A stretch of 64,000 bases of DNA from Leptolyngbya boryana PCC 6306 (GCF_000353285.1 NZ_KB731324.1:80577-144576), one strand, 5' to 3'; positions 42,483-52,125 are shown, counted from the first letter of the stretch. A program made the numbers and translations. The notes: generated from the letters alone by a model not told the origin.

Positions 42483-42553
42483 GCGGGTAACGCGATTCGA
42501 ACGCGCGACATTCACCTTGGCAAGGTGACGCTCTACCACTGAGCTATACCCGC
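42483..42553 (-). tRNA. tRNA-Gly (anticodon GCC)
   Basis: The 71-nt cloverleaf has acceptor stem GCGGGTA/TACCCGC, a D-arm AGCTCAGTGGTAGAGC, an anticodon stem TCACC/GGTGA enclosing the loop TTGCCAA, and a T-arm with GTTCGAATC. The anticodon is GCC, reading GGC/GGT glycine codons. The CCA end is not encoded, as is common in cyanobacteria. A strong terminator follows. tRNA genes are frequent integration points, and the adjacent IS wreckage fits that. Confidence 0.96.
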
Positions 42554-42711
42554 ATTTGGTACTTTATTAATATCGCACACTAACTTGGAACTGTCAAGAA
42601 ACTCCAACAAAAAAATTCGAGACCTAACTGCAGAGATCTCCCCGGTCAATTCGCATTATTCAGAGATAAGGTTAGTATGTATATTCTTATTGTTAATTAG
42701 CGCTACATTCA

Positions 42712-43206
42712 ATGGTTCAGTACACCCTCGCTCAAAGCCCCGAAATTATCCTCACTGTTTCCGGTAAAGACTCGCCCAAAGCCCGCGAGAAAGCAATGGA
42801 TCAACTCATGGAACTGATGGATGAAGGGAAACTACCAACAGACTTGGCAGATGGCTTCGGACCGCAAAATTTTATCGAAATTAAAGACCCTGGTAGTCAG
42901 CCTTCCAGTGATGAAGACGCGATTAATCAAGCTGTGCAAACGTTGAGCAGTCTGGCAACTTTGAAATTAAAGGCACAGGAATCTCGATCGGAAGCCCTCC
43001 AAGTTCGGAAGCATATCGATGTTCTCTTCACAGATGATCTCGTCACCGAAGAAGAAATCAATGGGCTGAAAGAAGGTTTTAAAGTCTTGAAAAGCTATGC
43101 CCAGACTAATCTGAGATATCGAGAAGCGCGATCGCAAGCCGAACAAGCCCGCACCATTTTAGATCGGGCATTGCAATCCTCAGAGCCAGAGCCGAGAAAG
43201 AAGTAG
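42712..43206 (+). CDS. Conserved cyanobacterial hypothetical protein
   Basis: This 164-residue soluble protein begins VQYTLAQSPEIILTVSGKDS and is then largely charged and helical, with heptad-like spacing in the C-terminal half (LKLKAQESRSEALQVRKHID, YREARSQAEQARTILDRA) suggesting a coiled coil. No enzyme motif, cysteine or signal is visible. The sequence is reminiscent of widely conserved cyanobacterial hypotheticals, but I cannot name one. It lies 36 bp upstream of an alpha/beta hydrolase gene and may share its transcript. Confidence 0.78.
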   Translation: MVQYTLAQSPEIILTVSGKDSPKAREKAMDQLMELMDEGKLPTDLADGFGPQNFIEIKDPGSQPSSDEDAINQAVQTLSSLATLKLKAQESRSEALQVRKHIDVLFTDDLVTEEEINGLKEGFKVLKSYAQTNLRYREARSQAEQARTILDRALQSSEPEPRKK

Positions 43207-43242
43207 AATATAAGTGAAGATTAGTTAAGAAAACTTCATAAA

Positions 43243-44136
43243 ATGACTGGCACTGCAAATCAAGTCGTCTCTCTGCCCACGTTTGAGAAACTGACGTGGG
43301 ATTGGCAAGGGCATTCGATTCAGTACACCGTTCTGGGAACTGGGGAGCCTTTGGTATTGATTCATGGGTTCGGAGCTTCGATCGGGCATTGGCGAAAAAA
43401 TATTCCAGTCTTGGCACAGGCAGGATATCAGGTATATGCGATCGATCTGCTCGGATTTGGAGGATCGGCAAAGCCTGCACTCGACTACACCGTTGAACTT
43501 TGGGTGGAATTAATTCGAGATTTTTGGGCAGCAAACATTCAGCGACCCACCGTGTTTATCGGAAATTCGATCGGGGGATTGCTCTGCCTCATGATTTTAG
43601 CGAATCACCCTGAAATCGCAGCAGGTGGAGTTTTGCTCAATCCAGCAGGCGGACTGAATCATCGCCCGGAGGAGTTAAACCTGCCGTTGCGATTGGTCAT
43701 GGGAACATTTGCCAAATTGGTTGGATCAAAGCAGTTTGGACGATGGATGTTTGATCAAGTGCGTCAGAAAGGACGAATTCGCAACAGTCTCAGGCAGGTT
43801 TACCGCGATCCGGAGGCGATCACAGATGAATTAGTGGATTTATTGCATGAACCGTCTTGTCACCCAGGCGCTCAGCAAGTCTTTGCATCTGTGTTGATGG
43901 CACCGCCGGGACCGAAACCAACCGAGTTATTACCGAATATTCAATCCCCGCTTCTGGTGATTTGGGGGGAGGCAGACCCTTGGACACCGATCGCAGGATC
44001 ACAAATCTACCAATCCCTTGTCCACTCCCAGCCTGTGCAATTCGTCTCAATTCCTAATGCAGGACATTGCCCCCATGACGAGCGTCCAGAGGTTGTCAAT
44101 GAGTTCATTATTCAGTGGCTCACCGAACAGAAATAG
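43243..44136 (+). CDS. Alpha/beta-hydrolase fold protein
   Basis: This 297-residue hydrolase has the oxyanion strand LVLIHGFGASIGHWRKN, the nucleophile elbow GNSIGG (Ser at about 109), an acid near GEADPWTPI and the catalytic histidine in NAGHCPHDERPE. The order matches the haloalkane dehalogenase/epoxide hydrolase-like group that is common in cyanobacteria and plant plastids; the natural substrate is usually unknown. No signal peptide is present. A two-gene unit with the preceding hypothetical is likely. Confidence 0.88.
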   Translation: MTGTANQVVSLPTFEKLTWDWQGHSIQYTVLGTGEPLVLIHGFGASIGHWRKNIPVLAQAGYQVYAIDLLGFGGSAKPALDYTVELWVELIRDFWAANIQRPTVFIGNSIGGLLCLMILANHPEIAAGGVLLNPAGGLNHRPEELNLPLRLVMGTFAKLVGSKQFGRWMFDQVRQKGRIRNSLRQVYRDPEAITDELVDLLHEPSCHPGAQQVFASVLMAPPGPKPTELLPNIQSPLLVIWGEADPWTPIAGSQIYQSLVHSQPVQFVSIPNAGHCPHDERPEVVNEFIIQWLTEQK

Positions 44137-44263
44137 GCAGATTTTAGCTGGCACCGTGCTTGGAGAAGTAAAACTCGCAGTTTCACGGAACGCTCCACAG
44201 GGATGAACAAGCTAGGCTCTAGGGTGAAATTCCTGAAATCCTAACGTAGGGCGGGGTGTTGCT

Positions 44264-45313
44264 ATGACTCTTGATTCAAATCCCAAGCACGATCAGCTTT
44301 CAGTGGAGCGCGACACTGTTCTCCCGATCGAAGATGCGAACAGAGTTGTCTCAGAATCATTCCATGCAGATGGTGCCGAGGCAAATCAACTGTTGAACTT
44401 GGGAATAGAGTTACATCAACGCGGAGAACTCCATGCAGCGCTCAATACATTGCAGAAAGCGCATCTTCTGTATTGGGAAATGAATGATCAGCAAGGCGCA
44501 AAGCAGGCTCTTGAGGCATTAGGACAAGTCTGCTATACGTTGGGCGAGTATGCAAAAGCGATCGATTATTCGCAGCGGAGTCTTGTCCTAGCGCAGCAAA
44601 TTCGGCAGTATCTCAGTAGCGTCAAACTGTTGGGAACACTCGGAAATGCGTATCGACATCTTGCAGACCACGAGAAAGCGATCGACTATCAGAAACAGAG
44701 TTTGATGTTAGCGCAGGAACTTCGCGATCAGCGGAGTGAGATGGCAGCCCTGAACAATTTGGGATTAGCCTACAAGGCAGCAAATGAACCGGAGATCGCG
44801 ATCAAGTGTGAGCAGAAAGCATTGGAAATCGCCCAGAAATTGCAAGATTATGTCGCCACGGGACAGATTTTGAAGAATTTAGGCAACGCCTTCTACGCGC
44901 TCGGCGATTTTGAGCAAGCCATCGCTTATTACCAACAACGATTGGAGTTAGCAGGTAAATTAGGCGACCAGCGGTTGGAATTGCAGGTTTTACGGAATTT
45001 AGGCAACGCTTGTAATGTGACCGGAAATTATGAAACTGCGATCGCATATAATCTGCGGCGAGTTGAGATTGCACAAAAATTAGGTGATGTCCGTACACAG
45101 GAACAAGCGTTGGGGAGCCTGTGTGTGGCTTATGAAGCATTAGGTCGAACGACTTGCGCAATCAAATATTATCAGCAGCGATTGGAACTGGCACGTCAGA
45201 ACCAGGATGAGCGATTGGAGTTGTATTTACTCAGCAATCTCAAGTCAGCATTCTCGATGCTTGGAGACTATACCAAAGCGAGTGAATATAGCGCACAAGC
45301 AAGACTAGGCTAG
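44264..45313 (+). CDS. Tetratricopeptide-repeat protein
   Basis: This 349-residue protein consists of about seven 40-residue TPR units of the Rapsyn/LGN type, with repeated cores such as LNNLGLAYKAANEPEIAIKC, LKNLGNAFYALGDFEQAIAY and LRNLGNACNVTGNYETAIAY, each followed by a QxxLELAxKLGD-like helix. The first 40 residues are polar and unstructured. Such proteins act as protein-protein scaffolds; no enzymatic domain is attached. It stands alone between the hydrolase and a small minus-strand gene, so the partner is unknown. Confidence 0.9.
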   Translation: MTLDSNPKHDQLSVERDTVLPIEDANRVVSESFHADGAEANQLLNLGIELHQRGELHAALNTLQKAHLLYWEMNDQQGAKQALEALGQVCYTLGEYAKAIDYSQRSLVLAQQIRQYLSSVKLLGTLGNAYRHLADHEKAIDYQKQSLMLAQELRDQRSEMAALNNLGLAYKAANEPEIAIKCEQKALEIAQKLQDYVATGQILKNLGNAFYALGDFEQAIAYYQQRLELAGKLGDQRLELQVLRNLGNACNVTGNYETAIAYNLRRVEIAQKLGDVRTQEQALGSLCVAYEALGRTTCAIKYYQQRLELARQNQDERLELYLLSNLKSAFSMLGDYTKASEYSAQARLG

Positions 45314-45327
45314 TGCGAAGTTGCAAT

Positions 45328-45585
45328 CTAAGACGGTCGATTGATTGCTTCCGATTGAGAATATTGGGGTTTATAGGCATCTGCCGTTGCAATCAGAGAC
45401 CATCCGGCATTGCGAAGCTTCTGATAAGTTGTCCATCCCTTCGATGCGCCGCGAATTTGTAAATCGGGAACGCGGTATTGGGGAAACGAGTGATAAGGTG
45501 TCCAAGTTTGGTGGGACTGTTCACGTAAATGCAGAATCTTCGTACCCCCACCCAATCCTGCCAACCAGCACATTTGTCCAGCCAT
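45328..45585 (-). CDS. Small conserved-looking hypothetical protein
   Basis: This 85-residue protein has a short N-terminal hydrophobic stretch (MAGQMCWLAGLGGGTKIL) and a core with QTWTPYHSFPQYRVPDLQI and GWTTYQKLRNAGWSLIATAD. The aromatic-rich pattern and codon use look like a real gene rather than a shadow frame, and I believe similar small proteins occur in other cyanobacteria, but I cannot name the family. It ends 15 bp from the convergent TPR gene. Confidence 0.6.
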   Translation of the reverse strand: MAGQMCWLAGLGGGTKILHLREQSHQTWTPYHSFPQYRVPDLQIRGASKGWTTYQKLRNAGWSLIATADAYKPQYSQSEAINRPS

Positions 45586-46017
45586 TGCAGTGATTTCTCC
45601 AGTGAAAACGACGGTTGATATTGAAAGGCTTCAGTCGCCTCTCAACTGATTACGCCCACATTATGTCACCATTTATTAAAAATCATTGATAAAAAGGCAG
45701 AATTATGAGTCAAAGAATTATATCTTGCGGATGATTAATGGGGATAGAAATCAAGGCATCTGACGAATTCTAGGGTCAGATCCCTCGTGCTGAAATGACA
45801 TAGGAAGAGTAAACTGCTGAGGAACAGTCGCTGAGATGAAAGTGTGGCGTTTATTCCTAAAAACGCTATTTTCTCCGTAATTTCCGGCTTTTTTTTCTAT
45901 ATATCTGAAGATTATTCAAAATTTCTTATCTATTTTCTTGAATTGCGGATAGATATAGAAGAACATTCAGATTGCACGATTCTGCTTTTTGTTCCCCATT
46001 TCCCTTGATAACTTTCT
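45586..46017. other. Intergenic region without a recognisable gene
   Basis: These 432 bp are AT-rich and contain no open frame with coding character, no tRNA-like fold and no phased repeats of the stress type. The last 100 bp before the DICT kinase start at 46018 presumably hold its promoter, but no clear -35/-10 pair stands out. Confidence 0.4.
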
Positions 46018-47460
46018 ATGACATCAGTTTTGGCTTCTGAGATTTCTTTATATGAACTGGTCGCAGGTTCGACTTCAGCGCCGTTTGCGATGCAAGTTAG
46101 CCCGGTGACATTTAAGGCATTGATGAGTAGCCTCCTCGATCTACTGGTTGAGCAGAATGATACAGCTTCGGTATGGGTAAAGTTACCGAAGGGAGATGCG
46201 TGGCAAACAGAGTTTGATCGCTATTTGGAGCGAGCAGGGGCGGATCAACAAATTCACTGCTTTAAGAATCAGCGAGACGACAATCCCGATGCTGACTTAA
46301 AACAGGCATTCGCAGGGCTTGAGCGGACGGGGACAAACCAGCCCTCAACAGTTTTAGTATCGCCGGAGAGTCCGTTAAGACGAGAATATTTTTTGCTGAT
46401 CTGGTCGAAACAGTTTTGTGGTTTGTTAGTGGGGCATCGGGCAAGACTTGCCCCGGTTTTACGGGAAGGGGATACGCTGGTTCAAGTGGATGAAGACGGC
46501 ACTGAGAAGAAGCAGTCTTTGATGGCATTTTTGGTCGTTGATCCGATCGTCGTGCGCGAAGCGATCGCAAGTTTACAGCCTCTTATGCCTAGGAGTGCGA
46601 CGTTGCCAGAGTGGGAGACGTTCGATCCGATGCTCGTCAATCAATTGTTAACAAAGCATATTCAGCGACAAGAGGAATTATGGCAGCGGGCAAGTACCCA
46701 TCGCAAACAAGCTGAAATGGCGAATTTGCTTCAGCTTCAGAATGAGGAATTACTGAGTACAATTCGGTTGAAAGATGAGTTTCTGCATAATGTAGGGCAG
46801 GAGTTACGCACGCCATTGACCAATATGAAAACGGCATTGACGTTGCTAAATTCGCCGAGTCTAAAGCCGCCTCAAAAGCAGCGCTATATGGATTTGTTGG
46901 CGAGAGAATGCGATCGCCAAAGTTCACTGATTACAAGTTTGCTCGATCTCGTGAGCTTAGATCAGATGGCAGAGCAAACCACGGTTCAGGCGTTAAGTTT
47001 GGGGGATATTGTGCCGGGAGTCGTGAGTACATATCAACCACTGGCAGAAGAGAAAGGGGTGCGGTTAGCCTATACGATTCCAGAGAATTTGCCTGCAATT
47101 TCGTGCTTTCCGACTTGGTTGAAGCAGATTGTGATTAATCTGTTGCACAACGGAATCAAGTTCACACCGCGAGGGGGACAGGTCTGGGTGAGAGCGAAGC
47201 AGCAGGGTGATTATGTGCAGCTTGAGTTTCGCGATACGGGCATTGGCATTGCGGCTGGAGAGATTCCGAAGATTTTCGATCGCTTTTATCGGGTGCGGCA
47301 AGCGGTGGATGAAGATATGGGCGGGGCTGGATTGGGTTTAACGATCGTTCAAAAATTGTTGCTGCATTGCGGAGGTTCTATCTCGGTAAAGAGCCGGGTA
47401 GGAGATGGATCGACGTTTAATGTGCTACTGCCGATTTATCGAGGATCAGAAGAAGGGTAA
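46018..47460 (+). CDS. DICT-domain histidine kinase-like protein lacking the H-box histidine
   Basis: This 480-residue protein resembles a cyanobacterial sensor kinase. Residues about 10-190 form a DICT-like sensory region (REYFLLIWSKQFCGLLVGHR). A coiled linker leads to a HisKA-like helix and an intact HATPase domain (NLLHNGIKFTP, FRDTGIGIA, GAGLGLTIVQKLL). The H-box reads LHNVGQELRTPLTNM: glutamine (about residue 261) stands where the phospho-accepting histidine should be. It therefore may not autophosphorylate at the usual site, or may act as a pseudokinase or use the histidine four residues earlier. No regulator is adjacent. Confidence 0.85.
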   Translation: MTSVLASEISLYELVAGSTSAPFAMQVSPVTFKALMSSLLDLLVEQNDTASVWVKLPKGDAWQTEFDRYLERAGADQQIHCFKNQRDDNPDADLKQAFAGLERTGTNQPSTVLVSPESPLRREYFLLIWSKQFCGLLVGHRARLAPVLREGDTLVQVDEDGTEKKQSLMAFLVVDPIVVREAIASLQPLMPRSATLPEWETFDPMLVNQLLTKHIQRQEELWQRASTHRKQAEMANLLQLQNEELLSTIRLKDEFLHNVGQELRTPLTNMKTALTLLNSPSLKPPQKQRYMDLLARECDRQSSLITSLLDLVSLDQMAEQTTVQALSLGDIVPGVVSTYQPLAEEKGVRLAYTIPENLPAISCFPTWLKQIVINLLHNGIKFTPRGGQVWVRAKQQGDYVQLEFRDTGIGIAAGEIPKIFDRFYRVRQAVDEDMGGAGLGLTIVQKLLLHCGGSISVKSRVGDGSTFNVLLPIYRGSEEG

Positions 47461-47603
47461 GTCTTAAATATTTGAGAGAACCTGATTCAAAAAGGCTGAA
47501 TTAAATAGACTGCGATGATCGGATTTCGGCTCTGCTCAGCCCACAAATTGTACTGGTTTTGAAGGCTGAGCACAGATGAAACATGAGCATTGAATGTAAG
47601 ACT

Positions 47604-48305
47604 TTATAATCCTGCAAACCATTCGTAGCCTTGATCTTCCCAGTAGCCTTTTGAGCGACCGAGCTGGCTGACGAGCGTAATGCGAGTCACCCATTTGCTT
47701 TGTTTGTAGCCTAATTTGATCGGGGAGGCGAGGCGGAGAGGTGCGCCATTTTCGATCGGTAAGGGTTGACCGTTCTTTTGATAAGCCATCAGTGTTTGAG
47801 GATGCAAACACGATCGCAGATCCCAACTTTCTAAATAGCGATCGGCAGATTGAAAATAGACATATTGCACACCGGGTTTAGGCTGTGCGAGTTGGATTAA
47901 ATCGCGCAGTCTGACTCCGCCCCATTGCACGATCGCTGCCCAACCCTCGACACATACGTGACGAATGATCATTGAGGTCAAGGGTAATTTGTAAATGTCT
48001 TCTAGGCTAAGTGACATCGGTTGATTGACTTCGCCATCAATGATCAGACGGAAGCGAGCAGGATCGATTTGTGGGGTGAATCCAAAGGTGTTGACGATCA
48101 ATTGAGCCGGTTCAATCTGATTCGCTGCGAATTCTGGTACTGGAGTTTGGGGCTTGAATAGCAGTTCTTCAAATTTTTGATTGAAAGGTTCTGAAACGGC
48201 TCCAACGACATCTGCAAAGATAGGGACTCCACACCCCCCGAGAATTAACCCTGAACTTGAAATGCCAGCGATTTTGAGAAAGTCACGTCGCGAAAAATTT
48301 TGCAT
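47604..48305 (-). CDS. YedY/MsrP-like molybdopterin oxidoreductase, second copy
   Basis: This 233-residue molybdoenzyme is a paralogue of the one at 21080. It has a twin-arginine signal (SRRDFLKIAG), a lipobox-like LGGC (Cys25) and the molybdenum ligand Cys118 in RHVCVEGWAAIVQW. The C-terminus ends with the same GYWEDQGYEWF motif. I start it at ATG 48305; the frame is open upstream but overlaps the cytochrome gene. It is downstream of its cytochrome b partner, as in the stress island, but without thioredoxin, CcdA or lipoprotein genes and without the phased repeats. It is probably the housekeeping copy. Confidence 0.9.
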   Translation of the reverse strand: MQNFSRRDFLKIAGISSSGLILGGCGVPIFADVVGAVSEPFNQKFEELLFKPQTPVPEFAANQIEPAQLIVNTFGFTPQIDPARFRLIIDGEVNQPMSLSLEDIYKLPLTSMIIRHVCVEGWAAIVQWGGVRLRDLIQLAQPKPGVQYVYFQSADRYLESWDLRSCLHPQTLMAYQKNGQPLPIENGAPLRLASPIKLGYKQSKWVTRITLVSQLGRSKGYWEDQGYEWFAGL

Positions 48306-48310
48306 GAGGT

Positions 48311-48892
48311 TTACCAGAACATTGAATCGATCAGGCGACTGCCGCCGACTTTCAGCACGAGGAGAGAATGAACGATCGCAAATCCAATCACCGTTGGCAC
48401 ACTTAGGAAATGCACCACTCGCAACGCTTGCCAGTCGCCAAACATCTCGACAATCCAAGGAAATTGAGCGGGTTTATACATACCAATCCCGCTGAGAATG
48501 GCGAGCAGGAGAATCGGCACGATCGACGTATAAACGAGTCGATGCCACGCATACGCTTTGCGTTTGGGATTCTTTCCAGTTTGCAGGGCTTGAATATCGT
48601 TTGTGCCCACAAATCGATGCCGCCATCGCCGGGTCACAAGTACGTAAATCCCATACCAAACTAAATTGAGTGAGAAAAGCCACATGCCTGCAAAGTGCCA
48701 ATCTCGCCCACCTGCCAGCCATCCCCCTAATGCAAAAATGGGCGGAATGGTCATACCTTGCCGTCCTCCAAACACAGGATTGGCATTGTAGATCTGGATT
48801 CCACTGGTCAGCATGATGAATAAACTGACAACATTGATCCAGTGAAAGGTTTTGGCAAGAATTGCCTGTTTTGGGAGAACTTTTAATTCCAT
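48311..48892 (-). CDS. Cytochrome b561-type membrane subunit, second copy
   Basis: This 193-residue haem-b protein is a paralogue of the one at 20467 with the same four-span plan and histidines (TFHWINVVSLFIML, DWHFAGMWLFSLNL, AWHRLVYTSIVPIL, VVHFLSVPTVIGFAIVH). It precedes the molybdoenzyme gene by 5 bp, so the two form a membrane-bound oxidoreductase. It is divergent from the dicarboxylate/amino-acid symporter gene, with 109 bp between the starts. Confidence 0.9.
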   Translation of the reverse strand: MELKVLPKQAILAKTFHWINVVSLFIMLTSGIQIYNANPVFGGRQGMTIPPIFALGGWLAGGRDWHFAGMWLFSLNLVWYGIYVLVTRRWRHRFVGTNDIQALQTGKNPKRKAYAWHRLVYTSIVPILLLAILSGIGMYKPAQFPWIVEMFGDWQALRVVHFLSVPTVIGFAIVHSLLVLKVGGSRLIDSMFW

Positions 48893-49001
48893 CGGGATCG
48901 CGCAATCTTTACATCTTGTAATGTGACATAAAACTGTGAAAGTTGCGCGTCAAGCAGTTTGGGGCAATCGACGATGATAGATTGAGGGCAGTTTTTACTT
49001 G

Positions 49002-50252
49002 ATGTCAGCTATGAGTTTATCAACGCTCATCCTCGTGGCGATGGGAATTGGGATTGGATTTGGGTCAGTGTTACATGATTTCTTTCCGAGTGCGATCGCT
49101 CCACTCGATCAGTATTTGCTCACACCCGTGGGGACTTCTTTTTTACGATTGATCCAATTCGTGGTTGTCCCGATCGTGTTTTCTTCACTAATTTTGGGAC
49201 TGACTCGGATTCAAAATGCGGCTCAGGTTGGACGCTATGCCGTCAAGCTGATTTTGAGTTACTGCTTAACAAGCGGAGTTGCCGTCGTTGTGGGATTGGT
49301 GCTGGCAGTGGTGATCCGTCCTGGAGTTGGCGTATCCGGGTCTGGAACAATCGATATGGAAGCGATCGCACAATCTCAGTCGCTGATTGATTGGCTGGTC
49401 AGTTTGATCCCGACGAATCCGATCGAAGCGTTGAGCAATGGAAATTTGCTTCAGGTGATTTTTTCATCAGCATTGATCGGCGTAGCGATTCAGCTTGTTG
49501 GAGAAAAGGCAGCGAGTTTCGTCAGCTTTGTTGAGAGCTGTTATGCAATTTTTGAGAAAGTTCTCTCTCTCATTTTGTACGTCGCCCCGATCGGTGTGTT
49601 TGCTTTGATTAGCTCGGTGATTGCGACAGAGGGATTGCAACTGATTCTTAAGCTCTTTAATTATGTGTTCTTTCTCCTCGTTGGTAGTCTGCTGATGGTG
49701 GGCTTTTATCTATTGATCCTCTTTTTTCTCAAAGCAAAACCGATCAAATTACTACAAAGTCTAGTTCCTGCGCTATCTTTAGCATTTGGAACAGCCAGTT
49801 CTAACGCAGCGCTCCCGATCTTACTCAAAGACGTTCAGGAAGAGTATGGATTGCGCGAAGACATCGCAAGTTTCGCAATTCCGTTAGGGACAGCCTTAAA
49901 ACGCGATGGCTCTGCCATTCTGCAAGGATTCAATGCTGTGTTCATTGCTCAAATGTACGATATTCCACTGACCACATCTTTAGTTTTAGCGATCTCACTC
50001 AGTACTTTTTTGGTTTCTTTTAGTACCCCAGGAGTTCCAGGCGCTGGAATTATTATGATGACAACTGTTCTGAGCGCAGCAGGTTTACCGTTACAGGGAA
50101 TTGCGATCGTGGCAGGCGTTGATCGGTTAACGGATGGATTCAAAACGGTGATGAATATCATCGGTAATGTGTCAAATGCAGTGATTCTCGATCGCTGGGA
50201 AACTCCGCAACCGTCAGAATCCCAAAATGAAATGCTGAGAGCTATCGACTGA
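49002..50252 (+). CDS. Dicarboxylate/amino acid:cation symporter (DAACS family)
   Basis: This 416-residue transporter has eight or more membrane spans and the family's re-entrant motifs: TASSNAALPILLKD (the serine-rich hairpin), GTALKRDGSAILQGF and TVLSAAGLPLQGIAIVAGVDRLTDGFKT, which carry substrate and sodium contacts. It imports glutamate, C4-dicarboxylates or neutral amino acids with Na+ or H+; the exact substrate cannot be read. The canonical NMDGT motif is changed to KRDGS, so specificity may differ. The ATG at 49002 is preferred to the TTG at 48999. Confidence 0.9.
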   Translation: MSAMSLSTLILVAMGIGIGFGSVLHDFFPSAIAPLDQYLLTPVGTSFLRLIQFVVVPIVFSSLILGLTRIQNAAQVGRYAVKLILSYCLTSGVAVVVGLVLAVVIRPGVGVSGSGTIDMEAIAQSQSLIDWLVSLIPTNPIEALSNGNLLQVIFSSALIGVAIQLVGEKAASFVSFVESCYAIFEKVLSLILYVAPIGVFALISSVIATEGLQLILKLFNYVFFLLVGSLLMVGFYLLILFFLKAKPIKLLQSLVPALSLAFGTASSNAALPILLKDVQEEYGLREDIASFAIPLGTALKRDGSAILQGFNAVFIAQMYDIPLTTSLVLAISLSTFLVSFSTPGVPGAGIIMMTTVLSAAGLPLQGIAIVAGVDRLTDGFKTVMNIIGNVSNAVILDRWETPQPSESQNEMLRAID

Positions 50253-50427
50253 GGGATACACAGCCACAATTTGAGTACTAGCCATAAAGTAAAGTTGCTC
50301 AGAATTAGCGAAGTTCCTGAGTCAATATCTAGAGTAAACTGCGCGTGTTTAAAGAGTGGTTGCATCGGCTGATTATGTGGATTTCAAACAATATCAACAT
50401 CATTCAGCCGATCTCTATCACTGGAAT

Positions 50428-52038
50428 CTAAAGCGAGTGGCGAATTGAGCTTGAAAGTGTGGGTTCTTTCAACCCTAGATATTTCTGCCAAAAAGTATGA
50501 GACATCAGCTCTTGTGCAGCATTTTTCCAGTTTTTACTTGCGATCGACCATTCTGTCCTGCCCTTATCCACAATGCTAGACCACTGCGCCATAAGCTGAA
50601 CATTGGTCAATAAATCAACATTTTGCTGATTTTCGTAACTGCGGCTGAGTTTGAGCGTGCTAGGATGTACGACTTCTGGATCGATGCTCATAATCCAGTC
50701 TGGACCTTTTAGATAGTCGTCAAAGGCTTTGATGAGCATTTGAGCGCGATCGAAGTCTGGCATTAACAAAGAAAGTGCAATTTCTTGCGTCAAGTTACTG
50801 ACAGTATGCTCATAGCTTGGCGAGAAATGCACAGCGTATGTAATGAGATCATTGCGGAAATAATAGTAAGTTTCCCAGTTTAAGTTCTTAGCAGAGGCAG
50901 GAATATGCCAAACTGCCATCGAAGGAAATGTCGCGATTGGAATGCCTAATGTCATTTTCGCTCTGAGGCAAAATTCAACATCATCCAGTTTGATAAAGAG
51001 TGGCAACGGCAGGTTGAGTTTTTCGACAAGTTGCCGAGAGAATGAGCAAAACCAAAAGCCACCATAATCTGCATCTTCTTCAACGAGCAATTGATTGAGC
51101 GATGCATTTTGGCTTAAGTCAATTCTATAATTGAGAGCGGTTAACGAGCCAAATGCACCCTTTGTTGCTGGATCTTCGTTGTAGGTTGCTCCTGCTTCGT
51201 ACAAGACTTGTTTGTTATTAAGATCAAGTAGACCGCCTGCAATGATGAACTCAGTCTTTGCATACTCATGCACTGCGAACAGCCTGCAAATGCTTTCGCT
51301 TTCTAACTCAATATCATCATCCATCAATAGAAGATGAGAGGAACTCTTTTCTGCTAAAGCTTCCATGATGCCTCTGGTAAATCCACCACTACCACCAGCA
51401 TTTTTGTTAGGAAAGAGCTTGACTCTCGGATCGTTAAACTCATTATGATCCAGCGTTCTGCCATTGTCAGAAACAAACACTTTAAAGCTCTTATCTTGCA
51501 GAAGTTCGTCTTGTAAGAGACTTGTTAATGTTTCTCGAACATAGTTCTCTTTCTTGAAGGTGCAGATGACAATTCCGAGTGATACTTCTCTTTCTTTGGG
51601 TTGATCTGTTGCAATCCAACCTGCTGCAAAGATGCCCTGAGTACTCAGACAAGTAATTTCAAGGTAAATTCTGCCAGCTTTCTCAGTCTGAACTAGATTG
51701 ATCGGTGCAAGCTTAACAGGTTTTGAGAGTTGGCATTGCTCAATCTTCTCTTCTAAAATTGTCTCTCTTTCACCGCTCTGTACTTCTCTATAAATCGCAA
51801 CTCTAAAGTCACCTTCGAGTTTCAGAAGATAGTAGATAGAATTAAGCGAGGTATATTTGACATAGTAATTTTCATAAAACGAATTAAAATAAGAGCTTGA
51901 AGAGACAACTCCTCCCTGCTGTAAGACGGTTCGTTTACTATTTTCCTGAACATCGAGCGATGCTGCTTCATTACATCGAATATATAGATCGGAAATATCC
52001 GAAGACTTGGGAAGTTTTACTCTACCAACTATGTTCAT
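50428..52038 (-). CDS. Galactofuranosyltransferase-like GT2 protein
   Basis: This protein of about 536 residues resembles mycobacterial GlfT2, which polymerises galactofuranose from UDP-Galf. An N-terminal beta domain precedes the GT-A core with VICTFKKENYVRETL, NKNAGGSGGFTRG, the DXD-type LLMDDDIE, the acceptor-site DYGGFWFCSFSRQL and FIKLDDVEFCLRAK, and the conserved VWHIP histidine. I start at ATG 52038 (MNIVGRVKLP); the open frame extends 23 codons upstream. A glf gene at 58688 would supply the UDP-Galf donor, although the two are 7 kb apart in opposite directions. Confidence 0.85.
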   Translation of the reverse strand: MNIVGRVKLPKSSDISDLYIRCNEAASLDVQENSKRTVLQQGGVVSSSSYFNSFYENYYVKYTSLNSIYYLLKLEGDFRVAIYREVQSGERETILEEKIEQCQLSKPVKLAPINLVQTEKAGRIYLEITCLSTQGIFAAGWIATDQPKEREVSLGIVICTFKKENYVRETLTSLLQDELLQDKSFKVFVSDNGRTLDHNEFNDPRVKLFPNKNAGGSGGFTRGIMEALAEKSSSHLLLMDDDIELESESICRLFAVHEYAKTEFIIAGGLLDLNNKQVLYEAGATYNEDPATKGAFGSLTALNYRIDLSQNASLNQLLVEEDADYGGFWFCSFSRQLVEKLNLPLPLFIKLDDVEFCLRAKMTLGIPIATFPSMAVWHIPASAKNLNWETYYYFRNDLITYAVHFSPSYEHTVSNLTQEIALSLLMPDFDRAQMLIKAFDDYLKGPDWIMSIDPEVVHPSTLKLSRSYENQQNVDLLTNVQLMAQWSSIVDKGRTEWSIASKNWKNAAQELMSHTFWQKYLGLKEPTLSSSIRHSL

Positions 52039-52125
52039 AGTTTTATTTAATGGGTTGAGCGAATTTGAGCATATGCCTAAAAAGTAAGAAAGAGTGACTA
52101 TCAACAACTCATTCTTACGACTGAT

